Shown here in pieces: positions 1 to 5,630 of a DNA stretch of 59,429 nt. This DNA comes from a virus. The position numbers were made by a program, and so were the translations under genes. How positions within the stretch are numbered: position 1 is the first letter of the stretch; every line of letters begins with the position of its first letter. Below the pieces are notes generated by a model. The model had not been told where the DNA came from and ran no database searches. It saw only the letters and a program-made list of their open reading frames with translations. Location of the stretch: IMG/VR virus record IMGVR_UViG_3300007540_000001, positions 1-59,429 of that record; one strand, 5' to 3'.

Positions 1-123
1 AAGTATTCTTGTCATAATATCAACATAATTATTAAACATCTCTTGTCCCTCGTCAGTAAAATTATATACATCATCTTCATCTACATAGATGCAATCTTCA
101 TAATACTTTTCACCTAATTTTTC
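1..123. repeat. Terminal direct repeat, left copy (circular overlap)
   Basis: These 123 bases are identical to the last 123 bases of the window. They lie inside a single leftward coding frame that continues in phase across the join. The simplest reading is the overlap left when an assembler walks round a circular or circularly permuted genome. A genuine packaged terminal repeat cannot be excluded, but it would be unusual inside a coding frame and far from the terminase genes. Confidence 0.9.
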
Positions 124-201
124 TTGCATCATAAAGTCTGCAAGTTCACTTGTTACTTCTAAAAAACTAGAAGCATCTATATAATATTTATCAGATCTCA
201 T
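1..201 (-). CDS. Small acidic early protein, N-terminal part (continues at the right end)
   Basis: The reading frame starts with ATG at 201, inside the end of the preceding gene, and runs off the left edge after 67 codons. Joined through the terminal repeat to 59306-59259 it gives an 82-residue acidic protein starting MRSDKYYIDAS and ending LQEGE. I do not recognise it. It is rich in Asp, Glu and aromatic residues, like the other small early proteins of this arm, several of which in other phages act on host enzymes. It belongs to the leftward early transcript. Confidence 0.75.
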   Translation of the reverse strand, partial: MRSDKYYIDASSFLEVTSELADFMMQEKLGEKYYEDCIYVDEDDVYNFTDEGQEMFNNYVDIMTRIL

Positions 202-376
202 CTTCTAACTCCTCTATCATATCAATAGCATCACGTATAGCATCATATGCTTCTATTGCTTGTGTCTCTGCTTGACTAGCATATGCAACAGCTTCACATG
301 CTTCTGTGATTGCTAACTCAGCAGAGTTCTTTGCTTGTTCTAATTTATCCAATATATCATTATACTTTTTACTCAT
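191..376 (-). CDS. Small Ala/Glu-rich helical early protein
   Basis: This 61-residue protein is acidic and rich in Ala and Glu (AITEACEAVAYASQAETQAI), so it is almost certainly one or two long helices, possibly coiled. The ATG at 376 overlaps the stop of the upstream gene as TAATG, and a GGAG lies 9 bases upstream inside the end of that gene. The stop at 191 overlaps the start of the next gene at 201. No family is recognised. It is part of the tightly packed leftward early operon. Confidence 0.75.
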   Translation of the reverse strand: MSKKYNDILDKLEQAKNSAELAITEACEAVAYASQAETQAIEAYDAIRDAIDMIEELEDEI

Positions 377-522
377 TACTCATCTCCATTATCTAATAAC
401 TTCATTGCTTTTTCTAATCTATCCGTTATTGCATCTAAACAATCCTCTATTTCAGAAATGCTTAAAGTAGTTAAAGAACAATATGCTTCTTCAATTTCAT
501 GCCATACTTCTTTTTTAATCAT
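376..522 (-). CDS. Small early protein, 48 residues
   Basis: The frame begins at 522 (MIKKEVWHEIEEAY) and ends with LLDNGDE and a TAA at 376. The start overlaps the upstream stop as ATGA, and its own stop overlaps the next start as TAATG, so it sits exactly between two genes with no unused base. The GGAG that serves this start lies inside the upstream gene. The product is acidic and probably helical, with no recognised family. It shares the C-terminal tail NGDE with its upstream neighbour because both tails are written by the same ribosome-binding cassette. Confidence 0.75.
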   Translation of the reverse strand: MIKKEVWHEIEEAYCSLTTLSISEIEDCLDAITDRLEKAMKLLDNGDE

Positions 523-725
523 CACTCATCTCCATTATGTATTTCAAAATAGTATTCTCTTATCTCTTCCTCTATATCTTCAAAGTCTATATCCATAGGA
601 TGACGTAAATTATTATATACCTCATCAATAGCTTCGTCAACAGTATCACTAAACTTTATAATTTCCGTAACATCCTCGTTATATCTTTCCATTTCAGACT
701 CTATTAAGTTTTTAAATTTGCTCAT
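522..725 (-). CDS. Small acidic early protein, 67 residues
   Basis: A TTG at 737 would give a slightly longer product, but the ATG at 725 has a GGAG six bases upstream and is the better start (MSKFKNLIESEMERY). The protein is strongly acidic, with a run of Asp and Glu towards the C-terminus (DIDFEDIEEEIREYYFE), and ends NGDE. Highly acidic small early phage proteins are often DNA mimics or inhibitors of host enzymes, but nothing here identifies a target. A 13-base palindrome lies in the gap upstream. Confidence 0.75.
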   Translation of the reverse strand: MSKFKNLIESEMERYNEDVTEIIKFSDTVDEAIDEVYNNLRHPMDIDFEDIEEEIREYYFEIHNGDE

Positions 726-748
726 ATCAATCTCCAATTATTATTATT

Positions 749-761
749 GTTAAGTCTTAAC
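749..761. promoter_or_regulatory. 13-base palindrome upstream of the 522-725 gene
   Basis: GTTAAGTCTTAAC is a perfect inverted repeat around a central base, in the short gap between two early genes. It overlaps the position where a -10 box would fall for the TTGACA at 782-777. That arrangement is typical of an operator, but the protein that might bind it is unknown. Confidence 0.35.
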
Positions 762-782
762 TTATTATTATATACTTGTCAA
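754..782 (-). promoter_or_regulatory. Possible leftward promoter (perfect -35, weak -10)
   Basis: TTGACA reads leftward at 782-777. With a 17-base spacer the -10 would be TAAGAC, a poor match. A TATAAT is present but only four bases downstream of the TTGACA, which is too close. If this is a promoter it is weak or needs an activator. It lies in the 48-base gap between the Cys-rich gene and the small acidic gene. Confidence 0.3.
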
Positions 783-785
783 TAC

Positions 786-1484
786 CTAGTGTGTAATAAA
801 TCCAATTTGTTTTTTACTTGCCCAACAAAGAGTACAATCCGAACATGAGACATTAGCTTTCACTTGTGCCAAGCATGTGATACCTTCATTAGTTATTTCT
901 CTGCTGTTGGCACTAAACTCATCATCTAATTTATTACTAAATCTTATTGCAAATCTATCTTTATGTATGTTTCTAACCGCTATGGTTTTATATCCTAAGG
1001 CTCGTATGTGTTCGTACTTGCTTGTAATATGATTGCGAGTATATCCATATATAGCTATGCTACTATATGTATGCAACATACGATTCCAAAACTCTATATA
1101 TTGTATGCTTTCAAAATCACCTAATACATGCAATCTTATAAGAATACCTTCGGGATATTTCTCTACATAATATTCAATATCACTTTCAAGTCTTAACATG
1201 AATGCTTCATTCACTTCAAATCTATGTGCGAATGGCATGTTATTACCATAGCACGTGGTATAATGTTCGCATTCATTAGTGCATGTTTCTCTTTCAATAA
1301 GTGTTAATGTAAGTATACGTTTACCTTTATGCTTACCTTTTTTAACTATCTTGCCAAGTTTAACATTAGTACTTAACTTCAATACTCTTGGTGCATAATT
1401 AGTAACATCTCTTATTGTAAACTTACTAGCACTATATAGAGTCGTAGCATTTACGATTGCTTTATGTTTCTTATCTAATTGCAT
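786..1484 (-). CDS. Cys-rich gp88-like phage protein
   Basis: This 232-residue protein is the first gene of the leftward arm. It has Cys68, Cys72 and Cys78 (CTNECEHYTTCYGNN), a conserved-looking core (LIRLHVLGDFESIQYIEFW, then IYGYTRN and RFAIRFSN), and a second cluster Cys204, Cys214, Cys217, Cys220 (CSDCTLCW). From memory this pattern matches a family of phage and prophage proteins usually called gp88-like or hypothetical. The seven cysteines suggest a bound metal or iron-sulfur cluster, but the activity is not known. Being promoter-proximal, it is probably made earliest and in large amount. A TTGACA/CATATT promoter lies about 40 bases upstream. Confidence 0.7.
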   Translation of the reverse strand: MQLDKKHKAIVNATTLYSASKFTIRDVTNYAPRVLKLSTNVKLGKIVKKGKHKGKRILTLTLIERETCTNECEHYTTCYGNNMPFAHRFEVNEAFMLRLESDIEYYVEKYPEGILIRLHVLGDFESIQYIEFWNRMLHTYSSIAIYGYTRNHITSKYEHIRALGYKTIAVRNIHKDRFAIRFSNKLDDEFSANSREITNEGITCLAQVKANVSCSDCTLCWASKKQIGFITH

Positions 1485-1525
1485 TTTATACTTTCCTTAA
1501 TAGGTTATAATTAATTTGTACTGTT

Positions 1526-1554
1526 AATATGGATTATAAATATTATATTGTCAA
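1526..1554 (-). promoter_or_regulatory. Leftward early promoter
   Basis: TTGACA at 1554-1549 is a perfect sigma70 -35. A 17-base spacer leads to CATATT at 1531-1526, matching four of six -10 positions. The predicted start near 1519 leaves about 35 untranslated bases before the ATG at 1484. It would drive the whole leftward early arm. Confidence 0.55.
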
Positions 1555-1629
1555 CAATTATTTTAATTATTTTTTATTTAATTTATTACTGTTGTATTTA
1601 TATCACACTATTAAAGTTTCTTTATCGCA

Positions 1630-1645
1630 TACTCTTTTAAGAGTA
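1630..1645. repeat. 16-base inverted repeat in the control region
   Basis: TACTCTT and AAGAGTA flank a central TT, giving perfect 7-base arms. No T-run follows, so it is more likely a protein-binding site than a terminator. A degenerate relative (TACTATTGAGAGTA) occurs about 90 bases further right. Confidence 0.5.
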
Positions 1646-1753
1646 ATGCTAACATTTTAAGGGAAGGTATTTAAACAGTCTCTAACCCTTACTCACTAAG
1701 ACTTTCAGGCTTCATACTTTCCACATACTATTGAGAGTACAATCTATCAGTAA

Positions 1754-1806
1754 TCATAGCTCAACGTCCATATATCTTACAGTCATAGCTCAACGTCCAT
1801 ATATCT
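1754..1806. repeat. 24-base tandem direct repeat, two copies at 29-base spacing
   Basis: The units at 1754-1777 and 1783-1806 are identical, beginning TCATAGCTCAACGTCC and ending ATATATCT. They lie just upstream of the rightward early promoter. Direct repeats at this kind of spacing act as operator or iteron sites in many phages. Here the role is an inference from position. Confidence 0.8.
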
Positions 1807-1844
1807 GATATTTATAAAAAAATTTTTTTATTTTTTTTTTGAGC

Positions 1845-1872
1845 TTTAAAAAATATTTTAATTTGCTATACT
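1845..1872 (+). promoter_or_regulatory. Rightward early promoter (extended -10)
   Basis: TGCTATACT at 1864-1872 combines a TG extended element with a five-of-six -10. The -35 at 1845-1850 (TTTAAA) is poor, but an A/T tract directly upstream could act as an UP element. The predicted transcript begins near 1879, at the foot of the GTAGG/CCTAC inverted repeat, and leads into the gene at 1916. Confidence 0.5.
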
Positions 1873-1878
1873 AAAATT

Positions 1879-1894
1879 GTAGGAATTTCCCTAC
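1879..1894. promoter_or_regulatory. Inverted repeat at the predicted transcript start
   Basis: GTAGG and CCTAC flank six bases and coincide with the expected first bases of the rightward early RNA. It could be an operator overlapping the start point or a stabilising 5' hairpin on the message. The sequence cannot distinguish these. Confidence 0.4.
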
Positions 1895-1915
1895 TAACTT
1901 AATGGAGCAAATAAG

Positions 1916-2362
1916 ATGCAAACAATAAAACAAAGTAAAATTGATGTACTTAACATAGTATCAGTAGCTTTAACTAGTGAAGGTACTTCTAGCCTTGTTT
2001 ATCAATCAGAAGCAAACCCTTTAAATGTATTATCTGGAAATTGTAGTCCTGACTTATTTAAAAAAGGTTATTCTAAATTTTTAGGAATGACGTTTCCATA
2101 TTATATAGATGCAAAAGGTAACAGATATTTAAATATTAAAACTGTTGCTGCTCTTTCTGGTAGACAAAGGAATAGTGTTGATATGTTTTTTAGGAAAAGG
2201 GACGCAATGCTTAGAGTAGGATATAGACCGAAACACTTCGGAGGTAGACCAATGAAATCTAAATTCGGAGTTGCTCACGTTAATGAAAACTTAATACCTT
2301 TTTTAAATGCCATGACTTACATAAGAACCAGACCAGAACTTAAAACAAAGAAAGGTAAATAA
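1916..2362 (+). CDS. Early protein with possible helix-turn-helix
   Basis: This is a 148-residue basic protein and the first gene of the rightward early unit. The ATG at 1916 has a GGAG eight bases upstream. Residues about 67-95 (LNIKTVAALSGRQRNSVDMF) have the spacing and residue pattern of a helix-turn-helix, followed by a basic stretch containing KHFGGRPMKSKFG. With a divergent repeat-rich control region directly upstream, a role as an early transcription or replication regulator is plausible. I recognise no family, so this is inference from position and local pattern. Confidence 0.65.
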   Translation: MQTIKQSKIDVLNIVSVALTSEGTSSLVYQSEANPLNVLSGNCSPDLFKKGYSKFLGMTFPYYIDAKGNRYLNIKTVAALSGRQRNSVDMFFRKRDAMLRVGYRPKHFGGRPMKSKFGVAHVNENLIPFLNAMTYIRTRPELKTKKGK

Positions 2363-2364
2363 TA

Positions 2365-2586
2365 ATGTTATTAAATAATTTAGGAAATAACAAAGCAGTC
2401 ATTACAAAAGGAAATACTAAATTATTTTTTAGCTATTCAACTTTAATAATGGCAGTCACTCCAACTGAAGTACTAGTTACAAAAGAAAAATATTCCAAGA
2501 CTACAAGTAGACACTTAAATCAATTTCTTGGAGATTTAACTATTACTAAAAAAGTAGACCAGAAGGAGCTGGACAAACTGGCTTAA
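2365..2586 (+). CDS. Small conserved-type phage protein
   Basis: This 73-residue protein starts two bases after the upstream stop, with AAAGG as ribosome binding site. The pattern LFFSYSTLIMAV, then KYSKTTSRHLNQFL, resembles a small family found in many phage early regions (a short beta-rich protein with FSY-T and T-S-K/R-H-(L/I)-N signatures). Its function is unknown to me. It closes the two-gene rightward early unit, immediately before a strong terminator. Confidence 0.65.
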   Translation: MLLNNLGNNKAVITKGNTKLFFSYSTLIMAVTPTEVLVTKEKYSKTTSRHLNQFLGDLTITKKVDQKELDKLA

Positions 2587-2613
2587 TAAAAATAATAATC
2601 CTTCAGAAAAAAG

Positions 2614-2644
2614 CCTTGCTATTAATTTAGTAAGGTTTTTTTTT
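2614..2644 (+). terminator. Rho-independent terminator of the rightward early unit
   Basis: CCTTGCTA at 2614-2621 pairs with TAGTAAGG at 2628-2635 (eight pairs, one G-U) round a six-base loop, followed by nine T. Six A precede the stem, so it could also work leftward. It separates the early unit from the packaging genes. Confidence 0.85.
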
Positions 2645-2697
2645 ATTTAAAATTTGGGGATTTTCCCTGCGGGATAAATCCAAGAAAGAAGATTTTT

Positions 2698-2759
2698 ATA
2701 GAGTTCGCTACGCTCACGCAGTTATTAAGAATTTTTTTTAATAGACTTCGCTACGCTCA
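2698..2759. repeat. 19-base direct repeat, two copies at 43-base spacing
   Basis: Units at 2698-2716 and 2741-2759 differ at one base (ATAGAG versus ATAGAC, then TTCGCTACGCTCA). The CGCTACGCTC core is strikingly GC-rich against the surrounding sequence. The position upstream of terminase suggests a packaging or regulatory recognition element. Confidence 0.7.
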
Positions 2760-2782
2760 GACATTTACTTAGGGGGGGACTC

Positions 2783-2797
2783 GGAAGGTACCCTTCC
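2783..2797. repeat. GGAAGG/CCTTCC hairpin
   Basis: Six perfect pairs close a three-base loop (TAC). It lies directly after a run of seven G. No T-run follows, so it is not a typical terminator. Confidence 0.55.
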
Positions 2798-2905
2798 TCG
2801 TCTTATATATAACCCCACCCCCACGTATAGAGCAAAATTATCAAATTGGGTTTTTCTGGGGTATCACTTGGACGGACCGATAATAATGATTATCATTTAT
2901 ATATG

Positions 2906-2926
2906 TCTTTACCGGCCTTGTAAAGA
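2906..2926. repeat. Seven-pair inverted repeat upstream of terS
   Basis: TCTTTAC and GTAAAGA flank a GC-rich seven-base loop (CGGCCTT). No T-run follows. It could be a protein-binding site or an RNA hairpin. Confidence 0.45.
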
Positions 2927-2977
2927 TAAAATAACATACATTCCGAAACTACGCAAACATTTATTTTTATAAAGTAC

Positions 2978-3006
2978 TTGCCTCTATTGTCTTTCTCTGG
3001 TATAGT
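2978..3006 (+). promoter_or_regulatory. Promoter for terminase genes, next to the start codon
   Basis: TTGCCT at 2978-2983, a 17-base spacer and TATAGT at 3001-3006, preceded by TGG, make a good extended sigma70 promoter. The -10 ends only five bases before the ATG at 3012, so the RNA should begin at or very near the start codon. No ribosome binding site precedes the ATG, which suggests a leaderless message. Confidence 0.65.
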
Positions 3007-3011
3007 GCCTT

Positions 3012-3503
3012 ATGGCTAAGGAAGCAGTAAATGATTATGGTCTTACTATTAAGCAACAGAAGTTTGCAGAATCTTATGTAGCGACCAATGATGCATCACA
3101 ATCACTTATAGATGCAGGATATGCTCCTGTAGTTCGTACCGATACTGGTGAACTAGATAAAAGTAAGACAGCCAAGAGAGCACAACAATACCTCAGCAAT
3201 CCAAAGATAAGAGCCTACATAGAAACTCTTAGAGAAGAAGTAGTAGAGAAGGTATCATGGACTGCAGAGAAAGTTATTGACAAGATGTATCAAACCTATC
3301 TTAGAGCAACTGACAATAATGACTATACAAATGCTAACAGATCAATGGAAGCTATAGCAAAGCACCTTGGTATGTTTGTAGACAAGAAAGAAATTAAACA
3401 AGAGTTTAGTGGCATGTCAGATAATAGTGATGAAGATATTCAGAAACTAGCTGATGTTATAGGATTAAAGGTTGTAAAGAGTGGAACTAGCACCAAACAC
3501 TAA
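3012..3503 (+). CDS. terS: Terminase small subunit
   Basis: This 163-residue protein matches the Terminase_2 family. The N-terminal LTIKQQKFAESYVATNDASQ and SLIDAGYAP (about residues 10-40) form the DNA-recognition helix-turn-helix, followed by the usual segment in which a chain of repeats ends in KHLGMFVDKKEI. TerS recognises phage DNA and delivers it to the large subunit for packaging. The gene overlaps terL by 23 bases. It lacks a visible Shine-Dalgarno sequence, and its promoter ends five bases before the ATG, so translation is probably leaderless. No other Met exists near the N-terminus. Confidence 0.9.
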   Translation: MAKEAVNDYGLTIKQQKFAESYVATNDASQSLIDAGYAPVVRTDTGELDKSKTAKRAQQYLSNPKIRAYIETLREEVVEKVSWTAEKVIDKMYQTYLRATDNNDYTNANRSMEAIAKHLGMFVDKKEIKQEFSGMSDNSDEDIQKLADVIGLKVVKSGTSTKH

Positions 3504-4995
3504 AGATGCTTTTCGTGAAAGTTTATATGCCAGAGCATTACAACAATCACAGAGTAGTTTCTTTTCATATGTGAAGTTTATGGCACCTACCCTTGTGGAT
3601 GACTTCAAGGTAGGTAAACATATACAAGTTATCTCAGATAAGTTACAACAGATAGTAGATTCAGATGAACCCAAGAGGCTCATGGTCTTTCTACCACCCA
3701 GATCCAGTAAGAGTTTATTATGTTCTCAGTTATTTCCTAGCTGGTACATAGGACGTAATCCTAATCATCAGATCATGTCAATCAGTCATAGTGATCAACT
3801 AGCAAGTGACTTTGGTAGAACAGTAAGAGATATACTGAAACAAGAATTATATAAAGAAATCTTTCCGGGGGTATCACTTCGACAGGATGTGCGAGCTGCA
3901 GGTAAATGGAAAACTAATCAGAATGGTACATACTTTGCCGCTGGTGTAAGATCGCAGGTTGCTGGTCGTGGTGCACACATAGCTCTGATAGATGATGCAA
4001 TGTCTGAAGAAGATGCATTCTCCGAGACAGGACGAAAGTATATAAAGGATTGGTATCCTGCTGGTCTCAGAACTCGTCTGATGCCCAATGGATCTATTGT
4101 CATTATTAATACACGATACCATGAGGACGATCTCTGTGGATGGTTACTGAATAATCAAACAGAAGAAACAACACCATGGGAAGTATTGTCTATACCAGCA
4201 TGGCTTGATGCAGAGTCTGCTAATCTTCTGGACCTTCCAATAGGAGGTTCGTATTTTCCGGAGTGGAAACCAGAGAAGATACTTAAAATGGATGAAGCAG
4301 AGATTCGTGCCAACAATGGTTCTAAGTATTGGAATGCATTATATATGCAGAACCCTACACCAGATGAAGGGGGTTCTATAAAATCTACATGGCTCAGACG
4401 TTGGACAGAAGAAGATGCACCAACCTGTGATGTTATCATACAAACTTATGACACAGCTTTCTCCACAAAATCTACTGCAGACTATAGTGTAATACAAACA
4501 TGGGGTGTATTTGAATGTGCTGTAGAAGATCATCAAGGGAGAGAGTATTGGGCTCCGAGTCTGATATTGTTAGGTAATCATAGAGAACGATTGGAGTATC
4601 CTGATCTTCGTAGAGTGGCACAAGAACTCTATGATGAATTTAAACCAGACATATGTATAATAGAAAAGAAAGCATCAGGACAGTCTCTATTACAAGATTT
4701 ACGTAGAGCTGGACTACCGGTGTTGGATTACTTACCAGATCGTGATAAAATTGCAAGAGTACATGCTGCTACTCCTATTATGGAGGCAGGAAGATTATGG
4801 ATACCAAGACACAAGGATTGGGCAGAAGATTTATTTGCTGAAGCTATACAGTTTCCCTATGGTAAACACGATGACCAAGTGGATGCAATGACTATGGCTA
4901 TACATTACTTAAAAGATTCTTGGCACCTGACACATCCAGATGATCCTGAGTATGAAGATAAACCAAGTAAAAACAAAACGTATTGGAATTTCTAA
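3481..4995 (+). CDS. terL: Terminase large subunit (ATPase and nuclease)
   Basis: This 504-residue packaging motor starts with GTG at 3481 inside terS. The ATPase domain shows Walker A PPRSSKS (72-78), Walker B IALIDD (167-172) and a C-motif VIINTRYH (207-214). The RNase H-like nuclease shows the acidic residues Asp324 (QTYDTAFS), Glu395 (CIIEKKASG) and Asp464/Asp468 (KHDDQVDAM). It cuts concatemeric DNA and pumps it into the procapsid through the portal. AAAGG about ten bases upstream can serve the GTG. The next Met would delete the region before Walker A. I cannot tell headful from site-specific packaging. Confidence 0.95.
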   Translation: MELAPNTKDAFRESLYARALQQSQSSFFSYVKFMAPTLVDDFKVGKHIQVISDKLQQIVDSDEPKRLMVFLPPRSSKSLLCSQLFPSWYIGRNPNHQIMSISHSDQLASDFGRTVRDILKQELYKEIFPGVSLRQDVRAAGKWKTNQNGTYFAAGVRSQVAGRGAHIALIDDAMSEEDAFSETGRKYIKDWYPAGLRTRLMPNGSIVIINTRYHEDDLCGWLLNNQTEETTPWEVLSIPAWLDAESANLLDLPIGGSYFPEWKPEKILKMDEAEIRANNGSKYWNALYMQNPTPDEGGSIKSTWLRRWTEEDAPTCDVIIQTYDTAFSTKSTADYSVIQTWGVFECAVEDHQGREYWAPSLILLGNHRERLEYPDLRRVAQELYDEFKPDICIIEKKASGQSLLQDLRRAGLPVLDYLPDRDKIARVHAATPIMEAGRLWIPRHKDWAEDLFAEAIQFPYGKHDDQVDAMTMAIHYLKDSWHLTHPDDPEYEDKPSKNKTYWNF

Positions 4996-5630
4996 TGGCT
5001 GGATTAAGTGACATCATAGACTTTGTAAAAGAAAAAATAGGTAGTGAAAGAATAGAATCAATAAAAGAAGCCTTACCTCAAAGATTGTTTCGAGAATCAA
5101 ATAAAGAATCATGGCAAGATAATAGACAAATTCAAGAAATATTTGATGATGATCCTATCATTAAACGAATGGTAGAAGTAGAATCTAGTAATGATCCTAA
5201 TGCAAGATCAAGACCGGGTGCAGTAGGTTTAATGCAGGTAATGGAAGCTACAGCTAAAGATCCGGGTTTTGGTGTAACTCCTATGAATCCAAATGATAGA
5301 ACTGATCCACTAAAAAATGTACAGTTTGGTGCAGAATATTTTAATGCTTTAAAAAATAAATTTAATGGAGATGATAGATTAGCTTTAATAGCCTACAATT
5401 GGGGATATGGTAATACTAGAAAATGGGCAGCAGCTGGAGCTGATCCAAACAAACTTCCATCAGAAACTCGTGGATACCTAGAAAAAATATTAGGAGGAGA
5501 GAGTACTATGGAAGAACCAGAAGGTATGGCTTCTTATGAAATAGAGGATGAAGTAATTACTGCTTCTGCAAAAGGTGGAAGAATTGAAAGAGATCCCTAT
5601 AATAACTATAATAAACAAAGGATAATATAA
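4995..5630 (+). CDS. Lytic transglycosylase (SLT, goose-lysozyme-like)
   Basis: This 211-residue protein has the SLT fold signatures: catalytic Glu63 in VEVESSNDP, then GAVGLMQVM (75-83) and AYNWGYGN (133-140). Such enzymes cleave peptidoglycan between MurNAc and GlcNAc, leaving a 1,6-anhydro end. The ATG at 4995 overlaps the terL stop as TAATG, and the upstream TTG at 4983 lacks a better signal. There is no signal peptide. Its place among head genes suggests a virion-borne enzyme that opens the wall during DNA entry. No other muralytic enzyme was recognised, so it may also serve as the endolysin. The C-terminus contains an AKGGRI motif like those in later virion genes. Confidence 0.88.
   Translation: MAGLSDIIDFVKEKIGSERIESIKEALPQRLFRESNKESWQDNRQIQEIFDDDPIIKRMVEVESSNDPNARSRPGAVGLMQVMEATAKDPGFGVTPMNPNDRTDPLKNVQFGAEYFNALKNKFNGDDRLALIAYNWGYGNTRKWAAAGADPNKLPSETRGYLEKILGGESTMEEPEGMASYEIEDEVITASAKGGRIERDPYNNYNKQRII

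Larger units (their letters stand above)
1485..1915. other. Divergent early control region (no gene)
   Basis: This 431-base AT-rich gap separates the leftward and rightward arms. I see no credible coding frame in it. It holds a leftward promoter (1554-1526), a rightward extended -10 promoter (1845-1872), a 16-base inverted repeat (1630-1645), a 24-base tandem direct repeat (1754-1806), a long A/T tract (1815-1840) and a small inverted repeat at the expected transcript start (1879-1894). This is the kind of layout expected of an early control switch and possibly a replication origin. No function is proven by sequence alone. Confidence 0.7.
2645..3011. other. Non-coding region upstream of the terminase genes
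   Basis: I see no gene in these 367 bases. They contain islands of high GC in an AT-rich genome: a near-perfect 19-base direct repeat (2698-2716 and 2741-2759), a G-run followed by a GGAAGG/CCTTCC hairpin (2783-2797), a C-run, an AATGAT/ATCATT palindrome (2885-2897) and a seven-pair hairpin (2906-2926). A promoter for the terminase genes lies at the right edge. Packaging initiation sites often lie beside terminase genes, so this is the best candidate for one. A small RNA is also possible. Confidence 0.55.

Noticed and set aside
786-1484. The Cys-rich protein as a PqqE-type radical SAM enzyme that would act on the phage PqqA
   Set aside because: The first cluster is C-x3-C-x5-C rather than C-x3-C-x2-C, and the length and remaining motifs do not fit PqqE.
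1754-1806. Direct repeats considered as a CRISPR array
   Set aside because: Only two copies, with a five-base gap instead of a spacer and no cas genes.
1916-2362. Lysogeny repressor or Cro-like function for the 1916 protein
   Set aside because: The helix-turn-helix is only suggestive and there is no integrase, excisionase or attachment site to support a temperate life style.
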